This document shows, one piece after another, positions 23,361-34,586 of a stretch of 64,000 bases of DNA (its first letter is position 1; each line of letters starts with the position of its first letter). The position numbers and the translations under genes were made by a program. This DNA is from Panaeolus papilionaceus (Eukaryota > Basidiomycota > Agaricomycetes > Agaricales). The notes under the pieces are model-generated. The model ran no database searches. It was not told the origin of the DNA and saw only the letters and a list, made by a program, of their open reading frames with translations. The stretch spans positions 1,674,001 through 1,738,000 of the forward strand of contig JADNRZ010000006.1 in assembly GCA_015501605.1 (NCBI GenBank), given 5' to 3'.

Positions 23361-25383
23361 TCAAATATTACGGCCCCTTCTGAAATTCTCCAACCAATTT
23401 CCAAAGTTTCCCTCAGGTATATTATTTTCGTATACCCTTTCGCCGTTGCAATAACAGTAACTGGACGACAAGGAATATCTGGGTGAAATGGAGGAATAAG
23501 ATTTTTCAAGAAAATTGTGAGCGGGTATATGTTACTCAGTTATTACCCATGTCCACTCACCGTCCCAGAGTGCTGTCCATCACAGAGCTTCGTAATTGGG
23601 AATTGATAGTACCGCTACCAGTTTTGATACCAAAATTCAAAGATTTCGCAGCCGGATGTAACTGGTTGAGGATCAATTGTTCCAGTATTTGACGGGAGGT
23701 CTGTGCATCGTGGCCAGCTAGCTCAACAATATTCCGCTGAGAATTGCAGCTGGCTACTATGTCGTTCCAGATTTGCGAATGCAAACGGCTTAAAGTAACT
23801 GCCAAATCCGGAATGATAGTACCGATGCATTAGAAAAAAACTTTTGAACATAAGATTTCTGTGTGTACCTTTCCCCCAGTACTCCTGCAGCTTTCGGTCA
23901 TATGCTTCCACCTCGTTCGCCAGTGCCTGAACCTTCAGATCCGCGTCATTTGCACCCTTTCCCTTCAACTCTTGGATTAGTTCGGCAACCCGAACTTTAT
24001 CACTGTGCAAGAGGATAAGCTTCTCAATATGCGCCCCAGTGTCATCCGAGAACTCATCAACTTCGCTTGTAGAGAGACTTGCATCGTGAAATAAGCCTTC
24101 GTCACCAGGTGGTTCAGGTTGGTCGGGTGTGTCATCCTTCTCTCTGGCCTCTGACTCCTCTTCGCCTTTCACCTCTGAGTCGTGCTCCGCCCCCACAGCC
24201 TCCAGGCTCCTCACTTCATCCTCTAACCGTTTCACTTCATCCTGTATCCAACCTGCGTCAAGGTTCCTTTCCTCCTGCGACATGGGTTGAGGATCCGATG
24301 CGGCAAAATGATCCTCGACGATCTTTCGCGCAGACAACCTGCGGGGGAGAGCGTTCGAGGTTCCAGACCCCCTATCTCCCCAAAGAAGACCCTTCACCCA
24401 ACGGTTACTCAGACTCGTCAACAGCAGCGCTGTATTAATGTCGAGACCGCCATCCAACATCGCTGAGCTATCGAGAGGCTTGATAGACGTGATAATTGCC
24501 TCGAATTGCTGTTTGATGTGTTGGTGGATATCGTACGTCTGGCAGAGTACAAGAGCGCGGATAGGGTCGCGGTAGGGTGAGGTGAAAAGATGTTCTAGGT
24601 GTACGAGGGCGGTTTCTCGGACCTGAATCATTGTGCATGAGGTGAGCCTCGTGAACGGAATTGATGCATGGTGAACGCACCTCTTGGAACCCCCACTTCG
24701 TCGCAAGGTCAAGTATTCCAAGCCAATCTTCATCACTAGAAGGAAGATCGACCCGATAGCTAAAGCGAGACCAGATAAGTGACAGTTGCGACGCTTGAGG
24801 GTTCTAGGATACATACAACGGGTATAATACTCGCAGAAAGTTGTGGAAGTGGATTTTCGAAACGCCTCCCAGTATGATGGGACACTGTTCCGAGCTTCCT
24901 GCGGCAGGTATTCCGGCGTTGAAGTCGTGTGTTTTTCCACCAAAAATCGAACGGAAATACGTCCCGTGCTCGAGTAGGGCGCCCTTAGGAACGCAGAACA
25001 CCCTGTCTTCGGCCTTCAAAACACATTCAGTCCCCAAAGCCCCGCTGGTTGCACCATGAATAACGTACCACCAACACAATAGTCTCGCAAAAGAAGATAG
25101 GGTCTCGTTCCAAAGGAATGTCAGAATCAGAGCGCAATTTATTGGTATTTCTCCTACTTGATTTAGTTTCGGGTTTGGCCATGGGTTGATCATCAGGGAT
25201 TTGTAGAACAGAAGGGGCATCAAGTTCAGTTGGAATGATCGGTGGTGTTGGTACTGGGCTTGCAAGAGATGCGTACTGCGCTATATCATCCATGTTAAGA
25301 TGGGAGCTGATGCTTTCGACGTCTGAATACGAGAATTCAAGGCTTGAATGTGTAGAGACCTCAGATGGAGAACGATTGTGCAT
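23361..25383 (-). CDS. BTB/POZ-domain protein B1
   Basis: Six exons on the minus strand; the first is 25383..25069 (105 codons) with donor GTACG. The N-terminus MHNRSPSEVSTHSS is Ser-rich and low complexity. The BTB fold follows: LERDPIFFCETIVLV, AEDRVFCVPKGALLEHGTYFRSIF, then PIILGGVSKIHFHNFLRVLYP. A second conserved block (YRVDLPSSDEDWLGILDLATKWGFQE) resembles the end of the BTB and start of a BACK-like helix bundle. A charged Glu/Asp-rich stretch and a probable coiled coil (VQALANEVEAYDRKLQEYW) come next. The C-terminal module contains VELAGHDAQTSRQILEQL and ends NFGNWLENFRRGRNI. It lies 3' of A2 in a tandem A-B-A-B array. Probably an adaptor or scaffold, possibly for cullin 3. Target unknown. 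Confidence 0.8.
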
Positions 25384-25966
25384 CTGCTAAAACGGGATAG
25401 ACTGGGGAATGATACCACACTAAGTAGTGTGAGGGTGAAGGAAGGAACAACGTGGATTCTAATGAGTGTGCTCGTCCTTGGTAATATGACTACACGTTGT
25501 CAGCCACAATGCAGCATGTGCTTGGGCGTCTGTCTAGAGTGGTCATGGGACTCGTAGTTGTTTGTGACTAGACATGATCCGTCGATGACAAGGACTGTGC
25601 ATGACCCCAGGCCGTATCTGGTCAACATGAGAGTTGATGATGAGATCAGTGACAGGGTAGGCCCCCACAACTACTTAAGTAACTCGAAATTCGTTGACCA
25701 AATATTTCAGAGTCATGACCGAGTGACCCATCTGGTGATCATCGGACTTTATACCACTATCTAGATCTCCGGAAGAGTCATGACAACAACCCCATTGCTC
25801 AGTATTTATTCCGCATTGATGATAAATAAGAATTACAGTAAACAAGGTTGAATGAGTTAAGTAGGGCACTAGATATATAATTACATATGATACAAGACAG
25901 TGAGCCATCGGAGAGATGACCGGGTATGTCGGCATCGTTCACTTCCATCGGAACGTTAGCAACCTT
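25384..25966. other. Intergenic between B1 and A2
   Basis: The first ~230 bases (to about 25612) align with the sequence upstream of B2 (30887-31120), so the duplication extends that far. The rest is AT-rich without a gene. Confidence 0.6.
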
Positions 25967-27899
25967 TCAAGGATTACAGTCTCTCCTGAACCTTTCCAAC
26001 CAGTCTCCAAAATTTGCACTTGATAATGAAATTCGGTACTCCGGTATTCCGTTACATGAAGAATAGCCACTGGTAGACAAGGAATAGCTAATTGAAATGG
26101 AGGAATATCCAGGCATCTTATCAGAATCCTCAACCAATGAAAATCATGATTTATGCTCACCGGTTCAAGACATCGTCCATCACAGAACATCGCATTTGTA
26201 AATTGATTCTGCCGCTACCAACACGGACTGAGAAGGACAAAGATTTTGCACGTGGGTGCAGTTGGTCCTGGATCGTTTGCTCAAGTTTCTGGCGAGAGGC
26301 CTCCGCATCGTGGCCGCCCAAATCAAGAACAACTTGCTTCGTTTGACGATTTCCTGTTTCGTTCTGGGTTTGAGACGCCGGCAAACCAGTGACTGCAAAT
26401 TTAGGGAAATGTTATATAATCGTGTCAGAAAGGGAGGTTAAATATAGAATGCGTGATCGTACCCCTTTCCCAGTATTCCCGCAATTTTCGGTCGTGTTCT
26501 TCTGCAACACTCTTCAGCGACTGCATCTCCGAATCCGCCTCATCAACGTTCTTTTCCTTCAATTCTTGAATCAGCTCGGAAACCACGAGCCTATCGTGAT
26601 GGAGAAGAATGAGCTGCTTGATATGTGCCGCAATATTATCCGGGACGTCCTCAGGCTGGTCGGCTGTGCTTGCACCAGAGCCCTTGTCATCCATCAGGTC
26701 TTCACCAGGTTGCCCATGTTCGTCGGGTGCATCTCTGTTCTCTCCGAGTTCATCGTCCTCTCCCACCGTAACCTCATCCTTGTCGACTTCCTGCATGCGC
26801 CCGACTTCTCTCTCTAGCCATTTTTCTTCATCCTGCATCCAACACGTGTCAAGGTCCTTTTCATCCTGCGACACTGGTCGGGGATCCAACGCAGCGAAAT
26901 AATCTTCGACAATCTTCCGCGCAGATGATCTGCGAGGGAAAATATTCGAGGACTTCGAGCCTTTATCTCCCCAAAGCATACCGCTCATCCACCGGTCCCT
27001 CAGATCCTTCAACAGCAGCACTGTATCAGTGTTGATACCACCCGCTAACATTGCTGAGCTATCAGGGACCTTGATAGAGGTTATGATGGCCTCAAATTGT
27101 TGCTTCATGTATTTTTGGACGTCGTATTTCTGGCAGAGGAAAAGGGCGGCAATGGGATCATGACGAGACGAGCTAGGAGTAAAAAGATGCTCAAGGTGTG
27201 CGATTGCGGTTTCTCGGACCTAAATTGTGGTGCATAAAACGAATGAGTTCGTGTGGCGAAAGGAATTAGTAAAAGCGACAGCGCACCTCTTGAAAACGCC
27301 ATTTCGTCGCGAGGTCAAGGATACCAATCCAATGTTCATCGCCAAAAGGAACATCTACTCCATAACTAGAACCCATTGCCCAATCCGAGTCAGTGACAAT
27401 TGCCTAGGCCATTGGGACGAACACCTACAACGGATAAATCACCCTCAGAAAATTGTGGAAATGGATTTTTGAAACCCCTTCAAGGACAATGGGGTGATGC
27501 TCTGAACTACCTGCGACGGGTAATTGAGAGTCTTGTTTGCTGAAGAGTGATTGGAAATAGGTTCCGTGATCGGCGAGTCCGCCTTTGGGAACACAAAACA
27601 ACCTGTCTTCAGCCTCCACATCACAGTTAGTCCCTCTTACATTGAACATAGCATCAAGAACAACGTACGGCTAGCACCACATTTTCACAGAAATAGATAG
27701 GATCGCGTTCCCTTGTGACGACATTCCCATTCCCTTGTTCTGTATTACTTGATGCAGTCATGTTTTGATTGGCTTGGGGTACAATGTTATCCACATTTAG
27801 GTCCATGTCGAACTGAGTGAAGCCAATGTCTGAGTCGGAGAACGATATATCAACACTGGAATTCCTCGTGGATGCCTCGGATGCGAAGCCAGAAGACAT
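25967..27899 (-). CDS. BTB/POZ-domain protein A2
   Basis: Six exons, 27899..27669, 27613..27429, 27365..27287, 27219..26463, 26392..26161 and 26087..25967, total 1,605 nt, or 534 residues, with all junctions GT-AG. The BTB domain (residues ~65-165) reads ERDPIYFCENVVLA, AEDRLFCVPKGGLADHGTYF, FHNFLRVIYP, and then FGDEHWIGILDLATKWRF. A long helical and acidic region (rich in E and D at about 290-360) leads to LREYWERG. The C-terminal module follows (VVLDLGGHDAEASRQKLEQ, VGSGRIN) and the protein ends NFGDWLERFRRDCNP. It is closest to A1 but without A1's frameshift, so this is the intact representative of type A. BTB proteins dimerise and often serve cullin-3 ligases. The role here is unknown. 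Confidence 0.85.
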
Positions 27900-28279
27900 T
27901 GGGATATGGATTGTTACAGTGGCTGGTTAACTGAACCTCTGCAGTGGACGTTTGATGTGAGCTGGTAATGGGCTGGAGTCACAGTGTGTAATAGGTGGGC
28001 AGAAGAGAAGAAAGGGCCAGAACACGAGGTCATCGTTGTTGGTTGGAAGCTTTGATGCAATCCCGCTGCCGTCCGCATCCGTGAACACATGAGGCGTTTG
28101 GTGTATGTGGGCGCCTACTGTATAGTCAGGACTCCCATGACGTCGGACGTGACTAGATAACACGATGCTAGATGGACTGAAATGCGAAATCAATCACATT
28201 GTTGTTCATGAAAAACACAGAGCTTGTCCCTTGAGCATCTGGAAGTTAGAAATGTATATTGTAGATAGTAAAAGTGATG
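27900..28279. other. Upstream flank of A2
   Basis: No gene. It aligns with the flank upstream of A1 (22330-22600) and, from about 28195, with the 3' flank of B1 near 23190. It therefore marks the joint of the duplicated pair. Confidence 0.6.
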
Positions 28280-28733
28280 CAGTCGTCTCTGAAATAACCG
28301 ATAGCGGTCGGTGGACACCTCAAGCTATCGGTTATGGGAGAGTATCGGGTACCTCAGAGCATAAAAATAAAATATAGAGAAAATTCAATATTTTTTAGGG
28401 TGGGAGGACCCTGATTGTGACCTATCGTGACTAAAAGTCACCCCATAGCGGGTCCATTTCAAAGCCTCTTGGTGACGACGTAAGGCCGAATATGCTCAAA
28501 ACCCGTCCAAATCTATCAAATAGGGTGAATTTTTTTTCGAAAATTGGATCCTGAAGGGTAGAAAATCTATCGCTTTTTCTAGTTTTAAGCTATCGGCTTT
28601 CGCATAGAGGAGAGTTATCAGTTATGGAGCCAATTTCCCCGCCTACCGAATTGGTGGACGCGAAAATCTATTGGTTAGAGACTTAGAGCAGAGTATCGGT
28701 TATCACAGGTATCGGTTATATAAGAGACGACTG
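28280..28733. mobile_element. MITE with Tc1/mariner-style TIRs, 454 bp
   Basis: The element starts CAGTCGTCTCT at 28280 and ends AGAGACGACTG at 28733, a perfect 11-bp terminal inverted repeat. The similarity continues imperfectly to about 24 bp through AATAACCGATA. The target-site duplication is TA, at 28734-28735 on the right and mutated to TG at 28278-28279 on the left. The paralogous flank of B1 shows the empty site: AAGTGATAAATAAGAATGAAT around 23236-23256, with the single TA at 23242-23243. The interior carries several copies of TATCGGTTAT-like motifs and no coding capacity. A TA target and CAGT ends are the hallmarks of elements mobilised by Tc1/mariner transposases. It inserted after the A-B pair was duplicated, or it was lost cleanly from the other copy. 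Confidence 0.9.
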
Positions 28734-28832
28734 TAAATGAGAATGAATTGAATATTTTTACTATATTTCGAGGTGGTGAGCTATGAAAATTCAGTGGCAT
28801 AGAAGAAAGTATCTGAATCTGAGGCAGCAGGC

Positions 28833-30886
28833 TCAAAGATTATGGCTGCTCCTGAATGTTTCCAACCAACTTCCAAATTCTCTCTCGGTTTGATGGTGAA
28901 TCATGTATGAATACATGCCGCCGAAATAAGAACGACTTAACGGCAAGGCATATCTGGTTGAAACCAAGTAATCACATTTTTTACGGAAGTTAGTGAGAGA
29001 ATATGAACCAGTTATAACTTAATCACGCTTACCGTGTAAGAATGGTGCGCATCGCAGAGTGTCGTATCTCTGAATTGATATTGCCACTACCGAGACCGAT
29101 AGCAAGATAAAAAGATGTGGCACCCGGATGCAATTGGTTTTGGATCAGGCGTTCAAGTATCTGACAAGAAGTCTGGGCATCGTGGCCGCCTATATCAACA
29201 ATACCTTGCTGAGAATTGCAGCTGGCAAGTATGTCGTTCAAGGTTTGCGACTGCACACAACTCAAGGTAACTGCCAAATACAGAACGACCACACAAGTAC
29301 CAACACATCAGAAAGAAACACGGAAAATAGGATTTATGTGTGCACCTTTTCCCCAGTACTCCTGCAGCTTTCGGTCGTGTGCTTCCATCTCGTTCGCCAG
29401 TGCCTGAACCTTCAAATCCGCGTCATTTGCGCCCTTTCCCTTCAACTCTTGGATTAGCTCGGCAACCCGGACTTTATCACTGTGCAAGAGAATAAGCTTC
29501 TCAATACGTGCCCCAGTGTCATCCGGGAACTCGTCGACTTCGCTAGTAGAGAGACTTGCGTCATCCAGTAAGTCTTCACCACCAGATAGTTCAGGTTGGT
29601 CGGGTGTATCATCCTTCTCCCTGACCTCCGAATTATCTTTGCCCTTTACCTCTGAATTGTCCTCCACCCCCACGGCGTCATGTCCTTCAGCTTCCTCCAG
29701 CCTCCTCACTTCGTCCTCTAACCGTTTCGCTTCATCTTGGACCCAACATGCGTCAAGGTCCTTTTGATCCTGCGACATGGTTCGAGGATCCGACGTGGCA
29801 AAATGATCTTCGACAATCTTTCGCGCAGACAACCTGCGAGGGAGAGCGTTCGAGGTTCTCGACCCCCTATCTCCCCAAAGAAGACCCTTCACCCAACGGT
29901 TACTCATACTCGTCAACAGCAGCGCCGTATTAATTTCGAGACCGCCATCCAACATCGCTGAACTATCGAGGGGCTTAATAGAGGTGATAATTGCCTCGAA
30001 TTGTTGTTTGATGTGTTGGTGGATATCGTACTCTTGGCAGAGGACAAGAGCGCGGATGGGGTCGCGGCTGTGTGAGGTGAAAAGATGTTCTAGGTGTATG
30101 AGGGCGGTTTCTCGGACCTGAATCGTCGTGTATGGGGTGAGTAAACTTGCCTCGTGAACGGAATTGATGCATGGCGAACGCACCTCTTGGAACCCCCACT
30201 TCGTCGCAAGGTCAAGTATTCCAAGCCAATCTTCGTCACCAGAAGGAAGATCGACTCGATAGCTAAAGCGAGACCAGATAAGTGACAGTCGCGACGCTTG
30301 AGGGTTCTAGTATACATACAATGGGTATAATACTCGCAGAAAGTTGTGGAAGTGGATCTTCGAAACACCTTCCAGGACGATGGGGCATTGCTCCGAGCTT
30401 CCTGCGGCAGGTATTCCGGCGTCGAAGTCGTGTGTTTTTCCACCAAAAATCGAACGGAAATAAGTCCCATGCTCGAGCAGGGCGGCCTTAGGAACACAAA
30501 ACACCCTGTCTTCGGCCTTCACAACGCAATTAGTCCCCAAAACCCCACAAGCTGTACCATCAATAACGTACCACCAACACAATAGTCTCGCAAAAGAAGA
30601 TAGGGTCTCGTTCCAAAGGGATATCGGAGTCAAAGCGCAATTGATTGGTATTTCTCCTGGTTGATTTAGATTCGGGTTTGGTCATGGGTTGATCATCAGG
30701 GATTTGTGGAACCGAAGGGGCGTCAAGTTCAGTCGGAAAGATAGGTGGGGTTGGTACTGGGCTTGCAAGAGATGCGTAGTGTGCTATATCAGCCATGTTA
30801 AGATGGGAGCTGATGCTTTCGACGTCTGAATACGAGAATTCGAGGCTTGAGTGTGTAGAGACCTCAGATGGAGAACGATTGTGCAT
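28833..30886 (-). CDS. BTB/POZ-domain protein B2
   Basis: It has the same six-exon layout as B1, to which it is very similar. The start MHNRSPSEVSTHSS is identical. The BTB core reads ERDPIFFCETIVLV, AEDRVFCVPKAALLEHGTYFRSIF, IVLEGVSKIHFHNFLRVLYP. After the BTB come a helical block, an acidic region (EVKGKDNSEVREKDD) and LQEYWGKG. The C-terminal module reads IVDIGGHDAQTSCQILERL and GLGSGNINSEIR, with a final exon ending REFGSWLETFRSSHNL. The frame is open throughout. The MITE lies about 100 nt past the stop. A likely duplicate of B1 from copying of the A-B pair. An adaptor or scaffold role is inferred from the BTB fold only. Confidence 0.8.
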
Positions 30887-31380
30887 CTGCTAAAACGGGA
30901 TGGACTGGGAAGTGATACCACACTAAGTAGCGTGAGGGTAAAGGAAGGAACGACGTGGATTCAAATTAATGAGCGTGCTCGTCCTTGGTAATATGACTGC
31001 ACGTTGTCAGCCACGATGCAACATGTGCTTGGGCGTCTGCCTGAAGTGGTCATGGGACTCGTGTAGTTGTTTGTGACTAGACACGATCCGTCGATGATAA
31101 GGGCTGTGCATGATCCCAGTCCCGCAGACTGCAGCGTGTGTCTCCATTGCACCAAGAAAATGACAAAATTCATTTCGATCCCTGCCTTTGACCTTTGATG
31201 ACATTTCAAGAACACAGAGACCGACTAAATTCTCCTATTTGCATAATCTACAAATGTCGATAGCTGTAAAATACCATGCTCAGCATTCGGTAATAAAGGC
31301 CACAGACACAAAGGTTCGATCTCACCTATGACGGAGTTAAAGTCACCATATGGCTGACCACCGCAAACTGAACGACACGT
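30887..31380. other. Upstream flank of B2
   Basis: Duplicated relative to the B1 flank up to about 31120, unique after that. No gene seen. Confidence 0.55.
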
Positions 31381-32773
31381 TCAAATAGGTGTTCGCAGCC
31401 TCATACATTCTTCTTTATCAAAAATCGCACCCAACCGCAATCCGCCCCTCTGGTACAATCCCTTCAATTCGCGTCGAATCAAGTCGGCGTATAGGTCAAA
31501 ATGTTCAAGGGCCGAGTATGAGATATAAATCGTGATGTGGACGTTAGGCACGAAATTTAAATGGGGGGACGATAAAAGGGAATCGAGTTCGCGCCAGACT
31601 TGAGGTTCGAACGTTTTTCTACCGGGAGAACCGAGATCATAGCTATCACATAGAATACGAAGAGTAGTGAGAGAAGGGAGACTCGATTGTCGAACCATGG
31701 AAAGCATGTGGGTAGTCCAGAGGAGAGCCTTCGAATCTTCGGGCCCAGCCTGAATCAACCAGGAACTTACGTGCAGAACGAGCGTCTGAAGACAAGGAAG
31801 GTTTTTCAAAGGATCAAAAGGCAGTTTGAGGACCTCTATGGGTTGGTGAACTGTCATCGAAAATATATCAGTACGTCCCAGTAGATTATTTTATGGCTAA
31901 CATACACGGTATGTTACCAGGATGCAATAAATCGATTGTTAACTCAGTCAGGGACCCTGACGCAGTTCGCAGAACCTTGGACACAGCTTCTAAGTCCCGA
32001 GATGCAGAGTCTGTGGTCTCGACAATGGTGCGAAATCCAAATTTACGCAATTGCTTGAAGAATAATAAGGCGCCAGGCGCCTGTACCAAGTTGGCAAAGG
32101 CATTTATCGCGTGCTCCCGACAACATTGAAAGCGAAAGTCATCCAGTTCAATATGAAGTTGAGGTGGATTGGAGGAATTCGGTAGAGCAGGAACCGTGTC
32201 GAAAAGTTTCAGAACCTTGACAGAGGCCGGTATCATCTCCAAAGGAAAGTCGGAAATACCTTCAAGTGCCAACGTATGAAGTATCCCGTTGTTTATTGTG
32301 GCATCAAACGACGACCGTATGGGTGAGGAAAGACTATTCCACGGGATGGGGGCTTTTTCAGTCTGAATTTGAAGTTCTTTCAGGCTGCGCAGCTTCACTA
32401 GAAACTTCGGGAAGGTGGTGACAGATTTGAGCCAAGCTTGAAGATGTCGACCCATAAACATTGCGTCCTCTAATCGCAACGAGGTAATGAACGATGCGAG
32501 ATGAGGTGACCCCGATATTATTTTTCTGAGCAAGGTCATGCGCGAGCCTTCTCGAGATGGGCCAAGCACGACGTTCCGAAAAATGAGTTTTTGGCAGGGA
32601 GCAAGAAAGATTCTGGAAACTGAAGCGCAATTCTTCAGACTATGTTTGTCGCCGTCGAGATAGCCAATAATTTTCTCGATTAGTTCTTGGGGAATATGGG
32701 CCTCTGAAATAGGCCGGGAATCTTCAGGCTTCCCCGTACTATGCGCAGTTTTTCTCTTTTTTCTGGTCAACAT
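31381..32773 (-). CDS. F-box protein, family 1, copy 3
   Basis: Exons 32773..31918 and 31850..31381 give 441 residues. The frame is open upstream to an ATG at 32863, adding 30 residues. I prefer MLTRKKRKTAHSTG at 32773 because it leaves an N-terminus closer in length to the paralogues and a basic, NLS-like start. The F-box (residues ~27-75) reads IPQELIEKIIGYLDGD, LKNCASVSRIFLAPCQKLIF. The LRR-like body and the C-terminus (FDLYADLIRRELKGLYQRGGLRLG) align with the family-1 genes at 1.4-5.8 kb. The intron is at the conserved position and phase. It is transcribed divergently from the F-box gene at 33004, with only about 230 bp between starts, so the two may share regulatory sequence. Substrate unknown. 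Confidence 0.8.
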
Positions 32774-33003
32774 GAGGGTTGGTGACAAGGCTCTGGTTGT
32801 CCTTTCATGTCCTCCCGGCTCCGTGATGACAACATGTTTGCCCCATTTCGTGATTTCCCACATTCCCCAGGGTCACGTACGATTGGCCCATCTGGCAATC
32901 ATTGGCCGCTCAAAACAGCCAGCGCAGCATCGTCGTTGCTGTTCGTTTCTAACTCTCATCTACCATTCATCGAGTCGCAGGTTGTTATCCATCGCAGCCT
33001 GCA

Positions 33004-34512
33004 ATGCTTCCTCTTCCACTCTTTTTTTCAAAACTTTTCGAAACGGATACAATCGCTGAACCGAACCGAACCCTCCCAATACTTTACCCTGACATCATTG
33101 ATCATATATTCAGCATTATCAACGGATGGCACTCGCCAGAGGGGGGAACAACTCTCCTTACATGCGCGCTGGTCTCCAGAGAATGGTGCGCAATTGCGCG
33201 CAAGTATTCGTTTGGGACAATTCGTGGGATAGCAACATACGAGTTGCATCGACTTCGCAAACTTCTACCTGCGAAGCATAGTACACTCTCAAAGCACGTT
33301 CGCACTGCTGGATTTCGGTTTTATCTGGACAGTGATGAATGGTCAGACGTGAAGAAAGTGATGGATCTTACGAGGAATTCCTGGACTAATTCGAGGACGC
33401 ATGCGGCGCTTCGGCAAGGATCGCTCTTCGCCTGGCATCTTTGGGATATCACCTCCAGCATTTCTGTCCTCACTCATCTCGAGTTATCACATATCAAACT
33501 GCTTATTACCAAAGACGAGCTCAGGCAAATATTGCGATCACTCCCACATCTAAGGACCTTGTCTCTTAACTCGGTTGGATGGTGGATCGAGGAGAGCTCG
33601 CTTCATTACGCGACTATGGGGAGCTCAGGGCGAAACACGGACAAAAGGAGGCTTGTTGGCCCAAAGACATGCAGCGATAATGACCTTCCATTTACTCTTG
33701 ACCGTTTATATCTTTATTTGGAGACCTCTGATGAAGAAGATAATCCATTCACGGAACGGCTTTGGCCACATCTGCTTTTCAAAAATCTGATCGTCAATAC
33801 ACTTATCATGCGCGTCGATTCTGGAGCCCGGGCATTCGAATGGGCGGTAGCAATGGAAATGGTTCAAAGCGTCGCGCCTAATCTCGTTGAATTGGATCTG
33901 GCACGAGAGCCTGTGGACTACAATGGCAGTAAGCACGAGGTCTGGTAGTATGCTAAATAGGCAGTTGCTGATGGGATAACTGCATTATATTTAGATTTCC
34001 TGAAGATGATATGTAAACTTTCGTTTCCCAAACTACTGACGCTAAAAGTGGTGATAGGCGATGTAGATGTTGGGCGGGATTTTGGAGTGACTCGCAATGC
34101 ATACAAACTTTTCTTGAAGGGACTCTCACAATTGACCATGCCAGCTCTCGAACAGGTTTTGATGTTCGCGTCGGAAGAGCTCGTGTATATTTCCGCTGTC
34201 GGGTGCGTGTCGATATACGATACCGATGACAATGTGGAAAACCCCATCGCATCCCTATACGATTGGGATGTCATCGACGAGACCATCCAGACCATATCGT
34301 TATCGACACGCCCTACGCGCAAGGACCAGTCCGAATCAATCCATCCGAAATTTATCATCGCCTTGGAACCCTGCTTTTTGGATTACGACGAGTCCGATGT
34401 GGATGCCCTTTGTGCTTACGTTAGAGCGCGTTGCCCTCGAACAGCTGAAAGTGGGATTCGAATGGACTTTAGGGTTATGTCTGCAGAAATTGATACCATT
34501 CATTTCGACTAG
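33004..34512 (+). CDS. F-box protein of a third type
   Basis: Exons 33004..33928 and 33995..34512, with a 66-nt GT-AG intron, give 480 residues. The F-box-like region (residues ~25-75) reads LPILYPDIIDHIFSIINGW, TLLTCALVSREWCAIARKYSF. LRR-like strands follow (VLTHLELSHIKLL, LPHLRTLSLNSV, FKNLIVNTLIMRV, FPKLLTLKVVIGD). It differs from the minus-strand neighbours in its C-terminus, which lacks the GRGVLHV-type end, and in its intron position. The pattern fits an SCF adaptor with a leucine-rich substrate-binding face. The ATG used is the first in frame. Upstream, the plus strand overlaps the presumed shared promoter with the 31381-32773 gene. Confidence 0.75.
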
Positions 34513-34586
34513 AACGATCCTTCCATTACTGATGTAGCTGGATTCCTTATGATCAACTACCTTGTAACATACCATGGTAGATAGTC

